Below, in pieces: positions 40,497 to 49,506 of a stretch of DNA of 64,000 bases; position 1 is the first letter of the stretch, and every line of letters starts with the position of its first letter. The position numbers were made by a program, and so were the translations under genes. The DNA lies in NCBI RefSeq assembly GCF_017573545.1, contig NZ_JAGEOK010000023.1:1-64000 (forward strand), written 5' to 3'. This DNA comes from Actinomadura nitritigenes. Its GTDB lineage: Bacteria; Actinomycetota; Actinomycetes; Streptosporangiales; Streptosporangiaceae. Below the pieces are notes generated by a model. That model saw nothing but the letters and a program-made list of their open reading frames with translations. It was not told where the DNA came from and searched no databases.

Positions 40497-41444
40497 GTGA
40501 TCGAGGCACGCGGGCTCGCCCGCACCTTCACCGGCAAGCACGGGACGGTCGAGGCCGTGCGCGGCGTGGACCTGTCCGTGGCGCCCGGCGAGATCGTCGG
40601 GTTCCTCGGCCCCAACGGCGCCGGGAAGACCACCACGCTGCGGATGCTGACGACGCTGCTGGCGCCGACCGCGGGCACCGCGACGGTCGCGGGGCGCGAC
40701 CTGCGCACCGATCCGGGCGGGGTGCGGCGCCGGATCGGCTACGTCGCGCAGGGCGGCGGCACCGACCCGTCGGTCCCGGCCGGCGAGGAGCTGGATCTGC
40801 AGGCCCGCCTGTACGGCGTGCGGGACCGCGGCGAGCGGATCGGCGAGCTGTGCGCGCGGTTGGACCTGGAGGGGCTGCGGGGGCGGCCGTGCGGGGCGCT
40901 GTCGGGCGGTCAGCGGCGGCGGCTGGACATCGCGCTCGGGCTGGTGCACCGGCCGCCGCTGCTGTTCCTGGACGAGCCGACGACGGGCCTGGACCCGCAG
41001 AGCCGCGGGAACCTGTGGGAGCACGTCCGCTCGCTGCGCGCCGAGGACGGCACGACGGTGTTCCTGACGACGCACTACCTGGACGAGGCGGACGCGCTGT
41101 GCGACCGGCTGCTGATCATCGACCGGGGCCGGATCGTCGCCGCGGGCACGCCCGCGGAGCTGAAGCGCCGCGTCGCGGGCGACGTGGTCACGCTCGAGTT
41201 CGCCGATCCGTCGGGCGGCGCGCCGGCGCGCGAGGCGCTGTCGCGGCATCCGTCGGTGCGGGAGGCGGTGGTGGCCGGCGACGGCGTGCGGCTGACGGTG
41301 GAGGACGGCGAGAGGCAGCTGATGAGCCTGGTGCGGGCGCTGGACGCCGCGGGGGTGGAGCTGGCGTCGCTGAACCTGGCCCGTCCGAGCCTGGACGACG
41401 TGTTCCTCACCGTCACCGGCCGTTCCCTGCGCGACGCCGCCTGA
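40497..41444 (+). CDS. Daunorubicin-resistance type ABC ATP-binding protein (DrrA-like)
   Basis: 315 residues. Walker A GPNGAGKTT, signature LSGGQRRRLDIALGL, Walker B LLFLDEPTTGLDPQ and H-loop TTHYLDEAD; the C-terminal extension (about 220-315, ending RPSLDDVFLTVTGRSL) is the DrrA type. Exporter of hydrophobic drugs or lipids in complex with the next gene. GTG start with GGAGG six bases before. Divergent from a TetR gene. Confidence 0.92.
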   Translation: MIEARGLARTFTGKHGTVEAVRGVDLSVAPGEIVGFLGPNGAGKTTTLRMLTTLLAPTAGTATVAGRDLRTDPGGVRRRIGYVAQGGGTDPSVPAGEELDLQARLYGVRDRGERIGELCARLDLEGLRGRPCGALSGGQRRRLDIALGLVHRPPLLFLDEPTTGLDPQSRGNLWEHVRSLRAEDGTTVFLTTHYLDEADALCDRLLIIDRGRIVAAGTPAELKRRVAGDVVTLEFADPSGGAPAREALSRHPSVREAVVAGDGVRLTVEDGERQLMSLVRALDAAGVELASLNLARPSLDDVFLTVTGRSLRDAA

Positions 41445-41484
41445 CCGGCGGCGATCCATTCCCGAGAAGAGAAGGAGCACTGCG

Positions 41485-42255
41485 ATGTCCTTGGCACGGA
41501 CCGCCGCCGACACCCGCCTGGTGTTCGGCCGGTATCTGCGGCAGACGCTGCGCAGCAAGGTCGCGGTGGTGTTCGGCGCGATGCAGCCGCTGCTGTACCT
41601 GGTGCTGTTCGGGCCGCTGCTGTCGCGGCTGGTGGACGTGCGCGGTTTCGGCGCCGGCAACGCCTGGCAGGTGTTCGTGCCGGGCGTGCTGATCCAGCTG
41701 GCGCTGTTCGGCGCCGGGTTCGTCGGGTTCGGGCTGATCGGGGAGCTGCGGTCGGGGGTGGTGGAGCGGCTGCGGGTGACGCCGGTGAGCCGGACCGCGC
41801 TGCTGCTGGGCCGGGTGCTGCGCGACACCGTCATCGTGGCGGCGCAGGCGGTGATGCTGGTGGCGGTCGGGCTGGCGCTCGGGCTGCGGGCGCCGGCGGG
41901 CGGCATCGCGGTCGGGCTGCTGTTCGTGGTGTCGCTCGCGGTCGCGATCGCGTCGCTGTCGTACGTGCTGGCGATGCGGACGCGCAGCGAGGACGCGTTC
42001 GCGCCGCTGCTGTCGGCGGTGACGCTGCCGCTGCTGCTGCTGTCGGGGATCCTGCTGCCGATGAGCCTGGCGCCGGGCTGGCTGGACGCGGTGTCGCGGT
42101 GCACGCCGTTCCGGTACGTGGTGGACGCGGCGCGGGCGGCGTTCCTCGGCGACTACGCGACGGCGGCGGTCGCCGAGGGCGCGCTGGTCGCGGTGGTGCT
42201 GCTGGTGGTGTCGGTGTGGCTGGGGGCCCGCCGGTTCCGCGCGGAGAACGCCTGA
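41485..42255 (+). CDS. ABC-2 type permease (DrrB-like)
   Basis: 256 residues, six hydrophobic segments, with the ABC-2 signature stretches IGELRSGVVERLRVTPVSRT, LSGILLPMSLAPGWLDAVSR and CTPFRYVVDAARAAFLGDY. It is the membrane half of the exporter whose ATPase lies just upstream (40 bp gap). AGAAGGAG precedes the ATG. Convergent to an EamA gene. Confidence 0.92.
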   Translation: MSLARTAADTRLVFGRYLRQTLRSKVAVVFGAMQPLLYLVLFGPLLSRLVDVRGFGAGNAWQVFVPGVLIQLALFGAGFVGFGLIGELRSGVVERLRVTPVSRTALLLGRVLRDTVIVAAQAVMLVAVGLALGLRAPAGGIAVGLLFVVSLAVAIASLSYVLAMRTRSEDAFAPLLSAVTLPLLLLSGILLPMSLAPGWLDAVSRCTPFRYVVDAARAAFLGDYATAAVAEGALVAVVLLVVSVWLGARRFRAENA

Positions 42256-42292
42256 CCCGCGCCGCGGTGCCCGCGCCCCGGGCGGCCTCCGG

Positions 42293-43336
42293 TCAGCGCG
42301 GGGCGTCGGCGGGCCGGGCCTGGGGCGCCGCGCCGCCACCGGTCGCGGTTCCGGCGGCGGTTCCGGTCGCGGCGGGCGTGTCCGCCGCGACCGGGCGGTC
42401 GGGCGGGACGGCGGCGCGCTGGGCGATGTAGGCACCGGTGAGGACGATCGCGCCGCCGGCCAGCTGCACGGGGGTGAGGCGCTCGCCGAGCGCCGCCCAG
42501 GCGATGAGGGTGGCGGCGACCGCCTCGGTGTAGCAGATGGCGCCGCCGACCTGCGCCGACAGCCGGTGCAGGCCGGCGATCCCGGTCAGGTAGGCCAGCA
42601 CGGTGCTGACCAGCGCGATCCAGGCGACCAGCGCCCAGCCGGGCGCGGTGCGCCCGGCGACGGGGACGGCGTCGCCGAGCACCCGCCACGGCAGCGCCCA
42701 CGGCGCGGCGAGGGCGGCGAGCGCGGCCGCGGCGACGACGCTGCCGGCGGTGGTGATGACCAGCGGGTCGACGCGTCCGGCGAGCCGGTCGACGAGCAGG
42801 AAGTAGGACGCCTGGCAGGCGGCGGCACCGAGCCCGGCGGCCAGCCCGAGCGGGTCCAGGCTGAGGCCCGTCCACACCTGGACGACCAGGGCGAGGCCCG
42901 CCATGGCGACCGCGACGCCCGCGGCGGCGGTGCGGTGCACGGGCGCGCGGCGCACCAGCCGCAGCCACACCAGCACCATGACCGGCCCGGTGAACTCCAG
43001 CAGGATCGCCACGCCGACGGGCAGCCGGGACGCGGCGAGGTAGTAGCAGGCCTGGCAACCGGCGACGCCGGTCAGCCCGTAGGCCGCCAGCCGCCCGAGG
43101 TGGGGCCGCAGTTGCGCGCGCAGGGAGCGGGCGCGGCGGCGGGCCCGCGCGGCGCACACGATCGGGACCAGCGCGAGCGCCGACACGGTGATGCGCAGCC
43201 ACACCGCCTGCAGCGGGTCCAGGCCGCCTTCGATGAGCGCCTTGCCGAACGGCCCGGACGCGCCGAAGCACACCGAGGAGAACACCGCCAGCGCGACTCC
43301 CTGGGCGCGGGTGCGCGCCGCCGCGTCGACGCCCAT
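42293..43336 (-). CDS. EamA/DMT-family transporter
   Basis: 347 residues, ten hydrophobic segments in two EamA halves (FSSVCFGASGPFGKALIEGG at the start; TEAVAATLIAWAALGERLTP in the second half). The C-terminal 40 residues are a Pro/Ala/Thr-rich tail with tandem ATGTAAGTATG-like codons. It probably exports an amino acid or drug-like molecule. GGGGAGG upstream of the ATG. Its 126-bp divergent region leads into the next, unrelated large gene. Confidence 0.88.
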   Translation of the reverse strand: MGVDAAARTRAQGVALAVFSSVCFGASGPFGKALIEGGLDPLQAVWLRITVSALALVPIVCAARARRRARSLRAQLRPHLGRLAAYGLTGVAGCQACYYLAASRLPVGVAILLEFTGPVMVLVWLRLVRRAPVHRTAAAGVAVAMAGLALVVQVWTGLSLDPLGLAAGLGAAACQASYFLLVDRLAGRVDPLVITTAGSVVAAAALAALAAPWALPWRVLGDAVPVAGRTAPGWALVAWIALVSTVLAYLTGIAGLHRLSAQVGGAICYTEAVAATLIAWAALGERLTPVQLAGGAIVLTGAYIAQRAAVPPDRPVAADTPAATGTAAGTATGGGAAPQARPADAPR

Positions 43337-43449
43337 CGCCGCGCCTCCCCTCGACCGTTCAGGAGCATCGTGTCATAACGCTCATTACATGGGGAGGGCG
43401 GAGCGCGACCGACAGAACACGACATGCCGGACACTCCGCCGGGGAGGAC

Positions 43450-43455
43450 TACTAT
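43450..43455 (+). promoter_or_regulatory. TACTAT -10 element, leaderless start
   Basis: TACTAT is seven bases upstream of the GTG at 43463, the canonical leaderless spacing. It argues for GTG 43463 instead of the ATG at 43424. Confidence 0.6.
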
Positions 43456-43462
43456 TCGCCGG

Positions 43463-46432
43463 GTGAGCTGGCAGGGGGCCGGGGCGGGACCCGGCGGGAC
43501 GGGAGGCGGCCCGGGCGGGGACCTGTTCGCGGCGGTCGAGGGCAACGTGCGCGAACTGGTCGCCTCCCCGTGGTGGCGGACCGCCCAGGCGCAGGACCGG
43601 GCCGGGCAGATCGCCGCGCGGATGCTGTGGGGCGCCGGGGAATGGTGGCTGTTCGGCGCGTGGGGGCGCTGGTACCGGTGCGGCCTGGACGGCGCCTGGC
43701 ACCCCTGCCCTCCCCCGCCCGACCCCGCCGACCGCGGCGTCGCCGTCCCGGCGCCGCGCGGCGCCGGGACCCCGCCCGTCCCGCCGCAGCTGTACCCGAC
43801 CGGCCCCGACCTGTCGGCCGGGCGCGTCGCGCCGCTGGGGTTCCTCGGGCCCGTCCCCGACACCGCGGTCGTCGCGCGGATCTCCCAGGCCATCACCACC
43901 GCGCTCGCGGTCGACCCGCAGCAGTTCGCCCAGCGCGACCCGATGTTCCAGCCGGGCACGCCCAGCACCATCGCCGCCGCGTGGGGCGCGCTGCTGTGGT
44001 GCGCGGGCTCACCGGTGGTGCTGACCGAGCACCCGCTGATCGAGTCGTTCATCCCGTTCCTGACCACCTCCGCCGACCAGCTGCACTGGATGATGCCGCC
44101 CGACTTCGGCACCCTGGCCGGCTACTACGTCCACCGGCTCGGCGCCGGCGACGGCGGCGGCGCCGCGCACATCGCGCGGGTGATGTACGAGGTCGCGGCG
44201 GGCCTGCAGGCCGACCCGCGGTTCCGGCCCGGCGCCGACGCGCTCGCCGCGGTGACGGCGGCGTCGCTGCGGATGGTCAACCAGGACATGGCGACCGTCC
44301 GGTACGGGCCGGAGGCGATCGTGCAGGAGTGGCGGCGCCGCTGCCCCGCCGAGTTCGCCACGCCGATGGTCCGCGACACCGCGCCCGGCGAGTACCTGCG
44401 CCTGGCCCTGTACGACCTGGAGCAGATCGTGCACGGGCTGACCGGGCCGCGCCCGGGGCCGGGCGGCCGCAGCCACGACGAGGTCCGCCGCGCGGGGATC
44501 GCGGTGCTGGCCGCCGACCTGCAGGCCGCGCCGGGCGCGCTGCCGGCGCTGCAGCGCTGGCTGGACCCCGACAGCGCCCGCACGCTGCAAGCGGTGCTGA
44601 GCGACCCGGCCAACCCGCTGCGCGCGCTGTGGCCGCGCGACGGGCGGCTGCCGGACGCGCTGCGCCGCGACGACCCCGACGCGCTCGCCGCGCTGCTGGC
44701 CACCACCTACACGGTCGGGCTGACGTGGTGCCGGCTGGCGCAGGTGCCGCCGCCGGCGTCGGGGTTCGCGGTGCCGCAGGCGGTCGCGGCGGAGCTGACG
44801 TCGCCCGCGATGCACTCGCCGCCGTCCACCGACGAGCTGTCGGCGTGGGACATCATCAAGGCGGCCCGCGCGCACATGGCCGCCGAGCGGGCGTCCTCGG
44901 GCGAGGACCGGGCCGTCGCGCCGGTCCCGGAGCCCGCGCAGGAGGCTCCGGGGCCGCCGCCGGCCGTGGCGCCGATGGAGCCGCCGTCGGCCCCGCCGAT
45001 GCCCCCGCCGATGCCCCCGCCCATGTCCCCGCCGGTATCCCCGGCGGTGTCGCCGCCTGCGGCGCATGGGGCCGACCCGTCGGTCCCGCCGCCGTCGCCT
45101 CCGCCGTCTCCCGCGCCGTCTCCGGCGGTGCACGGGGAACGGCAGGCGCCGGTGAACCCGCTGGCCTCCGACGTCCCGCCCCCGCGGATCGCGCCGCCTC
45201 CTCCCCCGCCGCCCGCCGCGCCGGAACCCGAGGCGCGCGCCGCGGCGCGGCAGGAGCCGGCACCGGACCCCGCACCGGCGCCCCTGCCTGCGCCGGCTCC
45301 CGCTCCGGCGGAGGAGCCGCGGTGGCCGTCGGAGCCCCCGCGGGACGGGGCGGGCGAGCCGGTGTGGCCGTCGGAGCCCGGGCCGCCGGCCGTGCACGCC
45401 CCGGCGACGCAGCTGGACACCGACGCGTTCCGCACCAAGCTCGACCAGGGCCCGGCGTGGCCGGGAGCGCCGGTACCGCCGGCCCCGCCCGTCCGGCAGC
45501 CCGTCCAGCGGCCCGCCGACGCACCGGCCGCGCCTGCGGCGGTTCCGCCGGCGGCGCCGCACGCGGACCTGCCGCCGCCTCCGGTGCCGGTGCCCGAGCC
45601 GGTCCCGCCGGCGCCGCCCGCGCCGGTGCCGGAGTCGGCGCCGCAGGTCGCCGAGGCGTACGGGATCCGGTTCCTGTGCGGCGCCGACGACATCGGCCGG
45701 GTGGTGACGGAGGTGCGGCGGCGCGGCAAGTGGGCGCGGCGGCTGCGCGGGCAGGAGGTGTCGAGCGCGTCGGCGCCGGCGCTGCTGCTGATCGGCGCGC
45801 CGTCCAGCGGCCAGCGGCGGCTGGCGCGGATGGTGGCGCGGGCGCTGGCGGAGGTGGAGGCCTCCAGCGGCGAGGTCCGCTCGGTGCACGCCGAGGACCT
45901 GCGCGACGCGGGCCCGGACGGGCTGCGGGCGGCGCTGGAGGAGCACGCCGGGCATGTGCTGCTGCTGGACGGCCTGGACGGGCTGATCCTGGACGAGGCG
46001 CAGGGCGCGGCGTACGCGTCGGTGCTGTACCGGACGCGGCTGGAGGGCGTCAACGACACCGCGCTGCTGGGCACCTGCGAGCCGGACCGGGTCGGGGAGC
46101 TGTCGGCGGCGTCGCCGGAGCTGGTGACCGATCTGCGGGCGGTGCGGCTGCCGGATCTGGCCGACGGGCGGGCGCGGGCGGCGCTGATCGGGCTGCTGGC
46201 CGAGGAGCGGTCGCTGCGGCTGGGCTCGGACGCCTGGGCGGTGGTGGAGCGGGAGGCGGCCACGCTGCGCCCGCGCGGCCGGCTGACGGGCGCGCGGCTG
46301 GTGGAGGCGTATCTGGACCGGGCCGCGACGCGCCATCTGGGCAGCGCGGAGGCGACGCAGGCGATCGGCAGCGCGCTGACGCTGACGGCGGCGGACTTCG
46401 CGGGGCTGGCGGCCGAGCTGTCGGGCCGCTGA
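43463..46432 (+). CDS. Large protein with proline-rich linker and degenerate EccA-like AAA domain
   Basis: 989 residues in three parts: an N-terminal domain (about 1-330) rich in Trp near its start (SPWWRTAQAQDRAGQIAARM and GEWWLFGAWGRWYR), an alpha-helical middle, a very proline-rich stretch (about 488-726), and a C-terminal AAA-like domain (about 745-960). There, the P-loop reads GAPSSGQRRLARM (about 777-789): the Lys-Ser/Thr pair is replaced by Gln-Arg, and the Walker B region reads HVLLLDGLDGLI. The lid-like end KGRLTGARL-type (RGRLTGARLVEAYLD) is of the CbxX/EccA type. ATP hydrolysis is doubtful; a scaffold role is plausible. No ESX genes are nearby. Not a known family to me. Confidence 0.6.
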   Translation: MSWQGAGAGPGGTGGGPGGDLFAAVEGNVRELVASPWWRTAQAQDRAGQIAARMLWGAGEWWLFGAWGRWYRCGLDGAWHPCPPPPDPADRGVAVPAPRGAGTPPVPPQLYPTGPDLSAGRVAPLGFLGPVPDTAVVARISQAITTALAVDPQQFAQRDPMFQPGTPSTIAAAWGALLWCAGSPVVLTEHPLIESFIPFLTTSADQLHWMMPPDFGTLAGYYVHRLGAGDGGGAAHIARVMYEVAAGLQADPRFRPGADALAAVTAASLRMVNQDMATVRYGPEAIVQEWRRRCPAEFATPMVRDTAPGEYLRLALYDLEQIVHGLTGPRPGPGGRSHDEVRRAGIAVLAADLQAAPGALPALQRWLDPDSARTLQAVLSDPANPLRALWPRDGRLPDALRRDDPDALAALLATTYTVGLTWCRLAQVPPPASGFAVPQAVAAELTSPAMHSPPSTDELSAWDIIKAARAHMAAERASSGEDRAVAPVPEPAQEAPGPPPAVAPMEPPSAPPMPPPMPPPMSPPVSPAVSPPAAHGADPSVPPPSPPPSPAPSPAVHGERQAPVNPLASDVPPPRIAPPPPPPPAAPEPEARAAARQEPAPDPAPAPLPAPAPAPAEEPRWPSEPPRDGAGEPVWPSEPGPPAVHAPATQLDTDAFRTKLDQGPAWPGAPVPPAPPVRQPVQRPADAPAAPAAVPPAAPHADLPPPPVPVPEPVPPAPPAPVPESAPQVAEAYGIRFLCGADDIGRVVTEVRRRGKWARRLRGQEVSSASAPALLLIGAPSSGQRRLARMVARALAEVEASSGEVRSVHAEDLRDAGPDGLRAALEEHAGHVLLLDGLDGLILDEAQGAAYASVLYRTRLEGVNDTALLGTCEPDRVGELSAASPELVTDLRAVRLPDLADGRARAALIGLLAEERSLRLGSDAWAVVEREAATLRPRGRLTGARLVEAYLDRAATRHLGSAEATQAIGSALTLTAADFAGLAAELSGR

Positions 46433-46570
46433 CCCGCCGCGCCGCCGCCCCGTCCCGCCGCGTCACCTCGGCGGCCCGGGCGGGCGGTGCCCGCGGGATC
46501 GCCTGTGCCGTAAGGGTTACAGGCGTCTTCGCGGCCGCATATTGTCGGCGGCGGCGGTCACGATGGGTGT

Positions 46571-47704
46571 GTGGAGCATGCCGATCGCGTGGACCGGCTC
46601 CTGGCGCTGGTCGCGGAGCTGCGCGCCGCCTCGCCCGATCCTCTGGAGCCGCGGGAGCTGGCCGCGCGGCTGGGGGTCAGCGAGCGGACGGTGCGCCGCG
46701 ACCTGGAGCTGCTGACGCACGGCGGGTTGGAGGTCCGGCAGCTCGGCCGCCGCGGCTATGTGCTGGAGGGGCCGGCGGAGCCGGAGCCGGAGCCGCTGAG
46801 CGAGGTCGCGTCGCTGATGGGCCCGGTCCGCGACACCGTCGCCGAGGCGGTGCGGCGGCGCCGGATCGTGCGGCTCGCCTACACCGACCGGTCGGGCGCG
46901 CGCAGCTTCCGGGACGTGGAGGCGCACGGGCTGGTCACCGCCCCGTACGGGGAGTACCTGGTGGGGTGGTGCCTGAAGCGGGACGGGCCGCGGATGTTCC
47001 GGCTGGACCGGGTGGGCGCGGCGGTGCTGTCGGGGCGCGGCGCGGACGTGCGGGATCTGGACGGGCTGCTGGCGGCGCTGCGGGTGCCGATGCCGCGTCC
47101 GGCGGCGGACGCGGGGAGGCGCGGCCCGGCGGGTGCGGCGCGGGCCCGGGCGTGGACCCTGGACCGGTTGGAGTTCGTGCGGGCGCGGCTGCGGGAGGCG
47201 GCCGCGGAGGCGCGCGGCGGCGGGCGGGGCGCGGCGGCGCTGCGGGGGGTGCTGGGGCATCTGGCGGAGTGGACGCGCTGGCAGCTGGCGGCGATCCGGG
47301 CGGCGGCGACCGGCGAGGAGCTGGTGCTGGAGGGGCGGCGCCCGCCGTTCCCGGCCGCGTTCGACCGGGAGCTGCCCTACGACGCGCGGGAGCGGATGAT
47401 CCAGGACGCGATGGCGCTGCGGTCTCTGGGTGATCTGGTGCGGGATCTGAACCAGGTGCTGGAGGCGGTGGCGCACTGGGCGGCCGACTGCGACGACGCG
47501 CTGTGGGAGGGCGAGCTGCCCGACCCTCGCCCGTACGGGCCGCCGGGTCCGCCGCGTCCGCTGGCGGATCTGCTGGCGGGGTGGCGGGGGCCGCTGGCGC
47601 ACATCGAGTGGCATCTGGACCGGCTCACCGACGAGCCGCCGGAGCCGCCGTCGCAGGACGAGGAGGACGTCTGGGTGGTGGACCGCTGCCCCCTGCAGGC
47701 CTGA
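46571..47704 (+). CDS. HTH-WYL regulator fused to a DinB-like domain
   Basis: 377 residues. Residues 1-65 form an HTH (PRELAARLGVSERTVRRDLE), residues about 85-160 a WYL domain (AHGLVTAPYGEYLVGWCLKR and RMFRLDRVG), then residues about 195-355 fit a DinB/mycothiol-maleylpyruvate-isomerase helical bundle with the first histidine in HLAEWTRWQL, and the last in LAHIEWHLDRL. DinB proteins are thiol-transferases or metal-binding. Such a fusion could sense a thiol or metal state. It follows the AAA-like gene by 138 bp in the same direction. DinB assignment is tentative. Confidence 0.65.
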   Translation: MEHADRVDRLLALVAELRAASPDPLEPRELAARLGVSERTVRRDLELLTHGGLEVRQLGRRGYVLEGPAEPEPEPLSEVASLMGPVRDTVAEAVRRRRIVRLAYTDRSGARSFRDVEAHGLVTAPYGEYLVGWCLKRDGPRMFRLDRVGAAVLSGRGADVRDLDGLLAALRVPMPRPAADAGRRGPAGAARARAWTLDRLEFVRARLREAAAEARGGGRGAAALRGVLGHLAEWTRWQLAAIRAAATGEELVLEGRRPPFPAAFDRELPYDARERMIQDAMALRSLGDLVRDLNQVLEAVAHWAADCDDALWEGELPDPRPYGPPGPPRPLADLLAGWRGPLAHIEWHLDRLTDEPPEPPSQDEEDVWVVDRCPLQA

Positions 47705-47746
47705 CCCCGACGGCTGCGCGCGTCCCGTGCGGCCGGACCGGACCGG

Positions 47747-48112
47747 TCAGGTGGTGGTCTTCGCGCGTTGGGTGTCCTTCTTGGCGCGGTTGCCGCAGGT
47801 GTTCATGGAGCACCAGCGGCGGGTTCCGGGGCGGGAGGTGTCCAGGAACAGGGCGCCGCAGTCGGCGCCGGCGCAGGCGCGCACGCGGCCCAGGGCCGGG
47901 GAGGTGACCAGGTCGAGGGCGTCGCGGGCCACGACCGCGAGCAGGGCGGCGACGGGGTCGGCGGCGTGGTGGCGCAGGTGCCCGGCGGCGTCGAGGGCGG
48001 GGACGGGGACGGGCCGTGCGGCGGCGGTGTTGACCTGGTCGCGGGCGGCGGGGTCGCAGGCGGCGGGTCCGGCGGCGCGGGCGGTGGTGACGAGCCGGTG
48101 GTGCCCGTGCGC
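47747..48112 (-). pseudogene. Truncated CGNR zinc-finger regulator
   Basis: The C-terminal CGNR finger is intact: CAGADCGALFLDTSRPGTRR (first cysteines) then WCSMNTCGNRAKKDTQ, and the preceding helices RDQVNTAAARPVPVPALDAA and HLRHHAADPVAALLAVVARD also fit the family. Before about AHGHHRLVTT (48112) the homology ends in Gly/Pro-rich DNA, so the N-terminal ABATE domain (about 70-90 residues) is missing. No proper start is visible. The truncation point faces an equally truncated MFS gene on the plus strand. Confidence 0.7.
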
Positions 48113-48157
48113 TCGTCCCCCGACACCCCCTCCCCGGCCCCTTCCGCCGGCGGGGGG

Positions 48158-48600
48158 TTGAGCCGCGGGCTGACCTGGTTCCTGGCGGCGGCGGGCGGCG
48201 CGGCGGGGATGGCGGCGCTGGTGGCGGGGATGCTGCTGCTGGACGCGGCGGTGCAGGCCGGTCAGGTCGCCAACCAGGCGCGCATCTTCGCGTTGCGGCC
48301 GCAGGCGCGCGCCCGGCTCAACACCGCGTACATGACGTGCTCGTTCCTGGGCGGTAGCGCGGGGTCGTGGCTGGGGGTGCGCGCGTACGAGTGGTTCGGC
48401 TGGCGGGGGGGGTGTGCGGTCTGGCCGCGGTGCTGGCGGTGGTGGTGCTGGCGCGGCACGTGCTGCGGCGCCGTCCCGTCCCGGCGCTCGCGGCCGGTGT
48501 GGAGCCGGAGGCGGATGCCGCGCCGGGAGTGGACGGGCCGGTGGGCGGTGCGGTCAGCGGCGGGCCGGCGGGGCGTGGGTCGCGGGCGTCGTCGCGGTGA
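48158..48600 (+). pseudogene. Truncated, frameshifted MFS transporter
   Basis: It matches the last third of the intact MFS protein at 54745-56175: LSRGLTWFLAAAGGAAGMAA, MLLLDAAVQAGQVANQARIF and RARLNTAYMTCSFLGGSAGS, then a frame change in a run of eight Gs (48405-48412) after which the second frame continues VCGLAAVLAVVVLARHVLRR to a TGA. The N-terminal two-thirds are absent. The 3' end overlaps the RsbW-like gene by 47 bp on the opposite strand. Confidence 0.75.
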
Positions 48601-49285
48601 TCGGGGTCGCGGTGATGGTGCGTTCGAGGTGCGGGCGGCCGGCAGGGTGGACGGTGCGGGTGAACCAGACGGTCTTGCCGGTGGGGTGGGGGCGAGAGCC
48701 GAACCCGGTGGCGAGCGCGGTGACGAGCAGCAGGCCGCGGCCGGCCTCGGCCCAGTCGAGGACGGGGGGCGCGGGCCGCGCTCCGCTGGGTGCGGCGGGG
48801 TCGGCGTCGCCGACCTCGCCGGTGAGGCGGGCGCCGTCCAGGCGCAGGTCGAGGCGGACGGGGCCGGTGCCGTGCACGACCGCGTTGGTGACCAGTTCGT
48901 CGACCATGAGGACGATGTCGTCGACGTCGCCGGGGTCGGTGACGTGCCAGGCGTCCAGGGCCTGTGCGGTGAGGGCGCGTGCGCGGGCGGCGGCGCGCGG
49001 CTCGGCGGGCAGTTCCCAGGACGCGGCGCGGTGCTCCCCTTGGAGTGCCTCGGGGGATGGTTCGCGCGGGTCCTGGAGCGGTGGGCGCTGCTCCCCTGCT
49101 GCGGCGCCCTGTCCGTTGCCCGCTGCGGCGCCGTTGACCGCTGCGATCTTCTGCCCGTTGGTTCGCCCGTTGGTTGGCGGGGCGGTGTGCCCGCCGGCGG
49201 CGGGGTCGATGATGTCGATGCTGCGTTCGCCTGCGGCGTCCGCACCGGTGCTCGCGGCGCCGGCGTCGTTCCCCTCGGGTTCCAC
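48554..49285 (-). CDS. RsbW/SpoIIAB-like ATP-binding (histidine kinase-like ATPase) protein
   Basis: 243 residues. A disordered N-terminus (about 1-85, Ala/Gly/Asp-rich) precedes a HATPase_c_2 domain: N-box IVLMVDELVTNAVVHGTGPV, then LTGEVGDADP and the G-box AGRGLLLVTALATGFG. Streptomycete members act as anti-sigma factors or as sensor-independent kinases, usually with an STAS partner; none is present here. The C-terminus is a Pro/Thr-rich tail. Likely monocistronic. Confidence 0.88.
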   Translation of the reverse strand: MEPEGNDAGAASTGADAAGERSIDIIDPAAGGHTAPPTNGRTNGQKIAAVNGAAAGNGQGAAAGEQRPPLQDPREPSPEALQGEHRAASWELPAEPRAAARARALTAQALDAWHVTDPGDVDDIVLMVDELVTNAVVHGTGPVRLDLRLDGARLTGEVGDADPAAPSGARPAPPVLDWAEAGRGLLLVTALATGFGSRPHPTGKTVWFTRTVHPAGRPHLERTITATPITATTPATHAPPARR

Positions 49286-49506
49286 TTCCCCGTCTCCTCA
49301 CCGTACGGCGGTGTGCGCGGGCCGGTGGCGCCCGCCGGGTGTTCCCCGTCCCGGCGGCCGGTTCCGGCGTTCTCCGCGTCGGTTCATCTTCAGGGACGCA
49401 TCGGGCGCGGGGGCGGTGCACGGGCGCAGGCAACCCTCACCCGCGGGTGAGGTGATGGTGGACACGCGGGCGGCCCCGGTGGAGTGAGCAGGGCCCGATT
49501 GCCGTT

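Noticed and set aside
43570..47433. A 1287-codon plus-strand open frame
   Set aside because: It runs in another frame over the AAA-like gene and the WYL-DinB gene, rich in Arg/Gly/Ala as expected for shadow frames of G+C-rich genes, and crosses the intergenic region.
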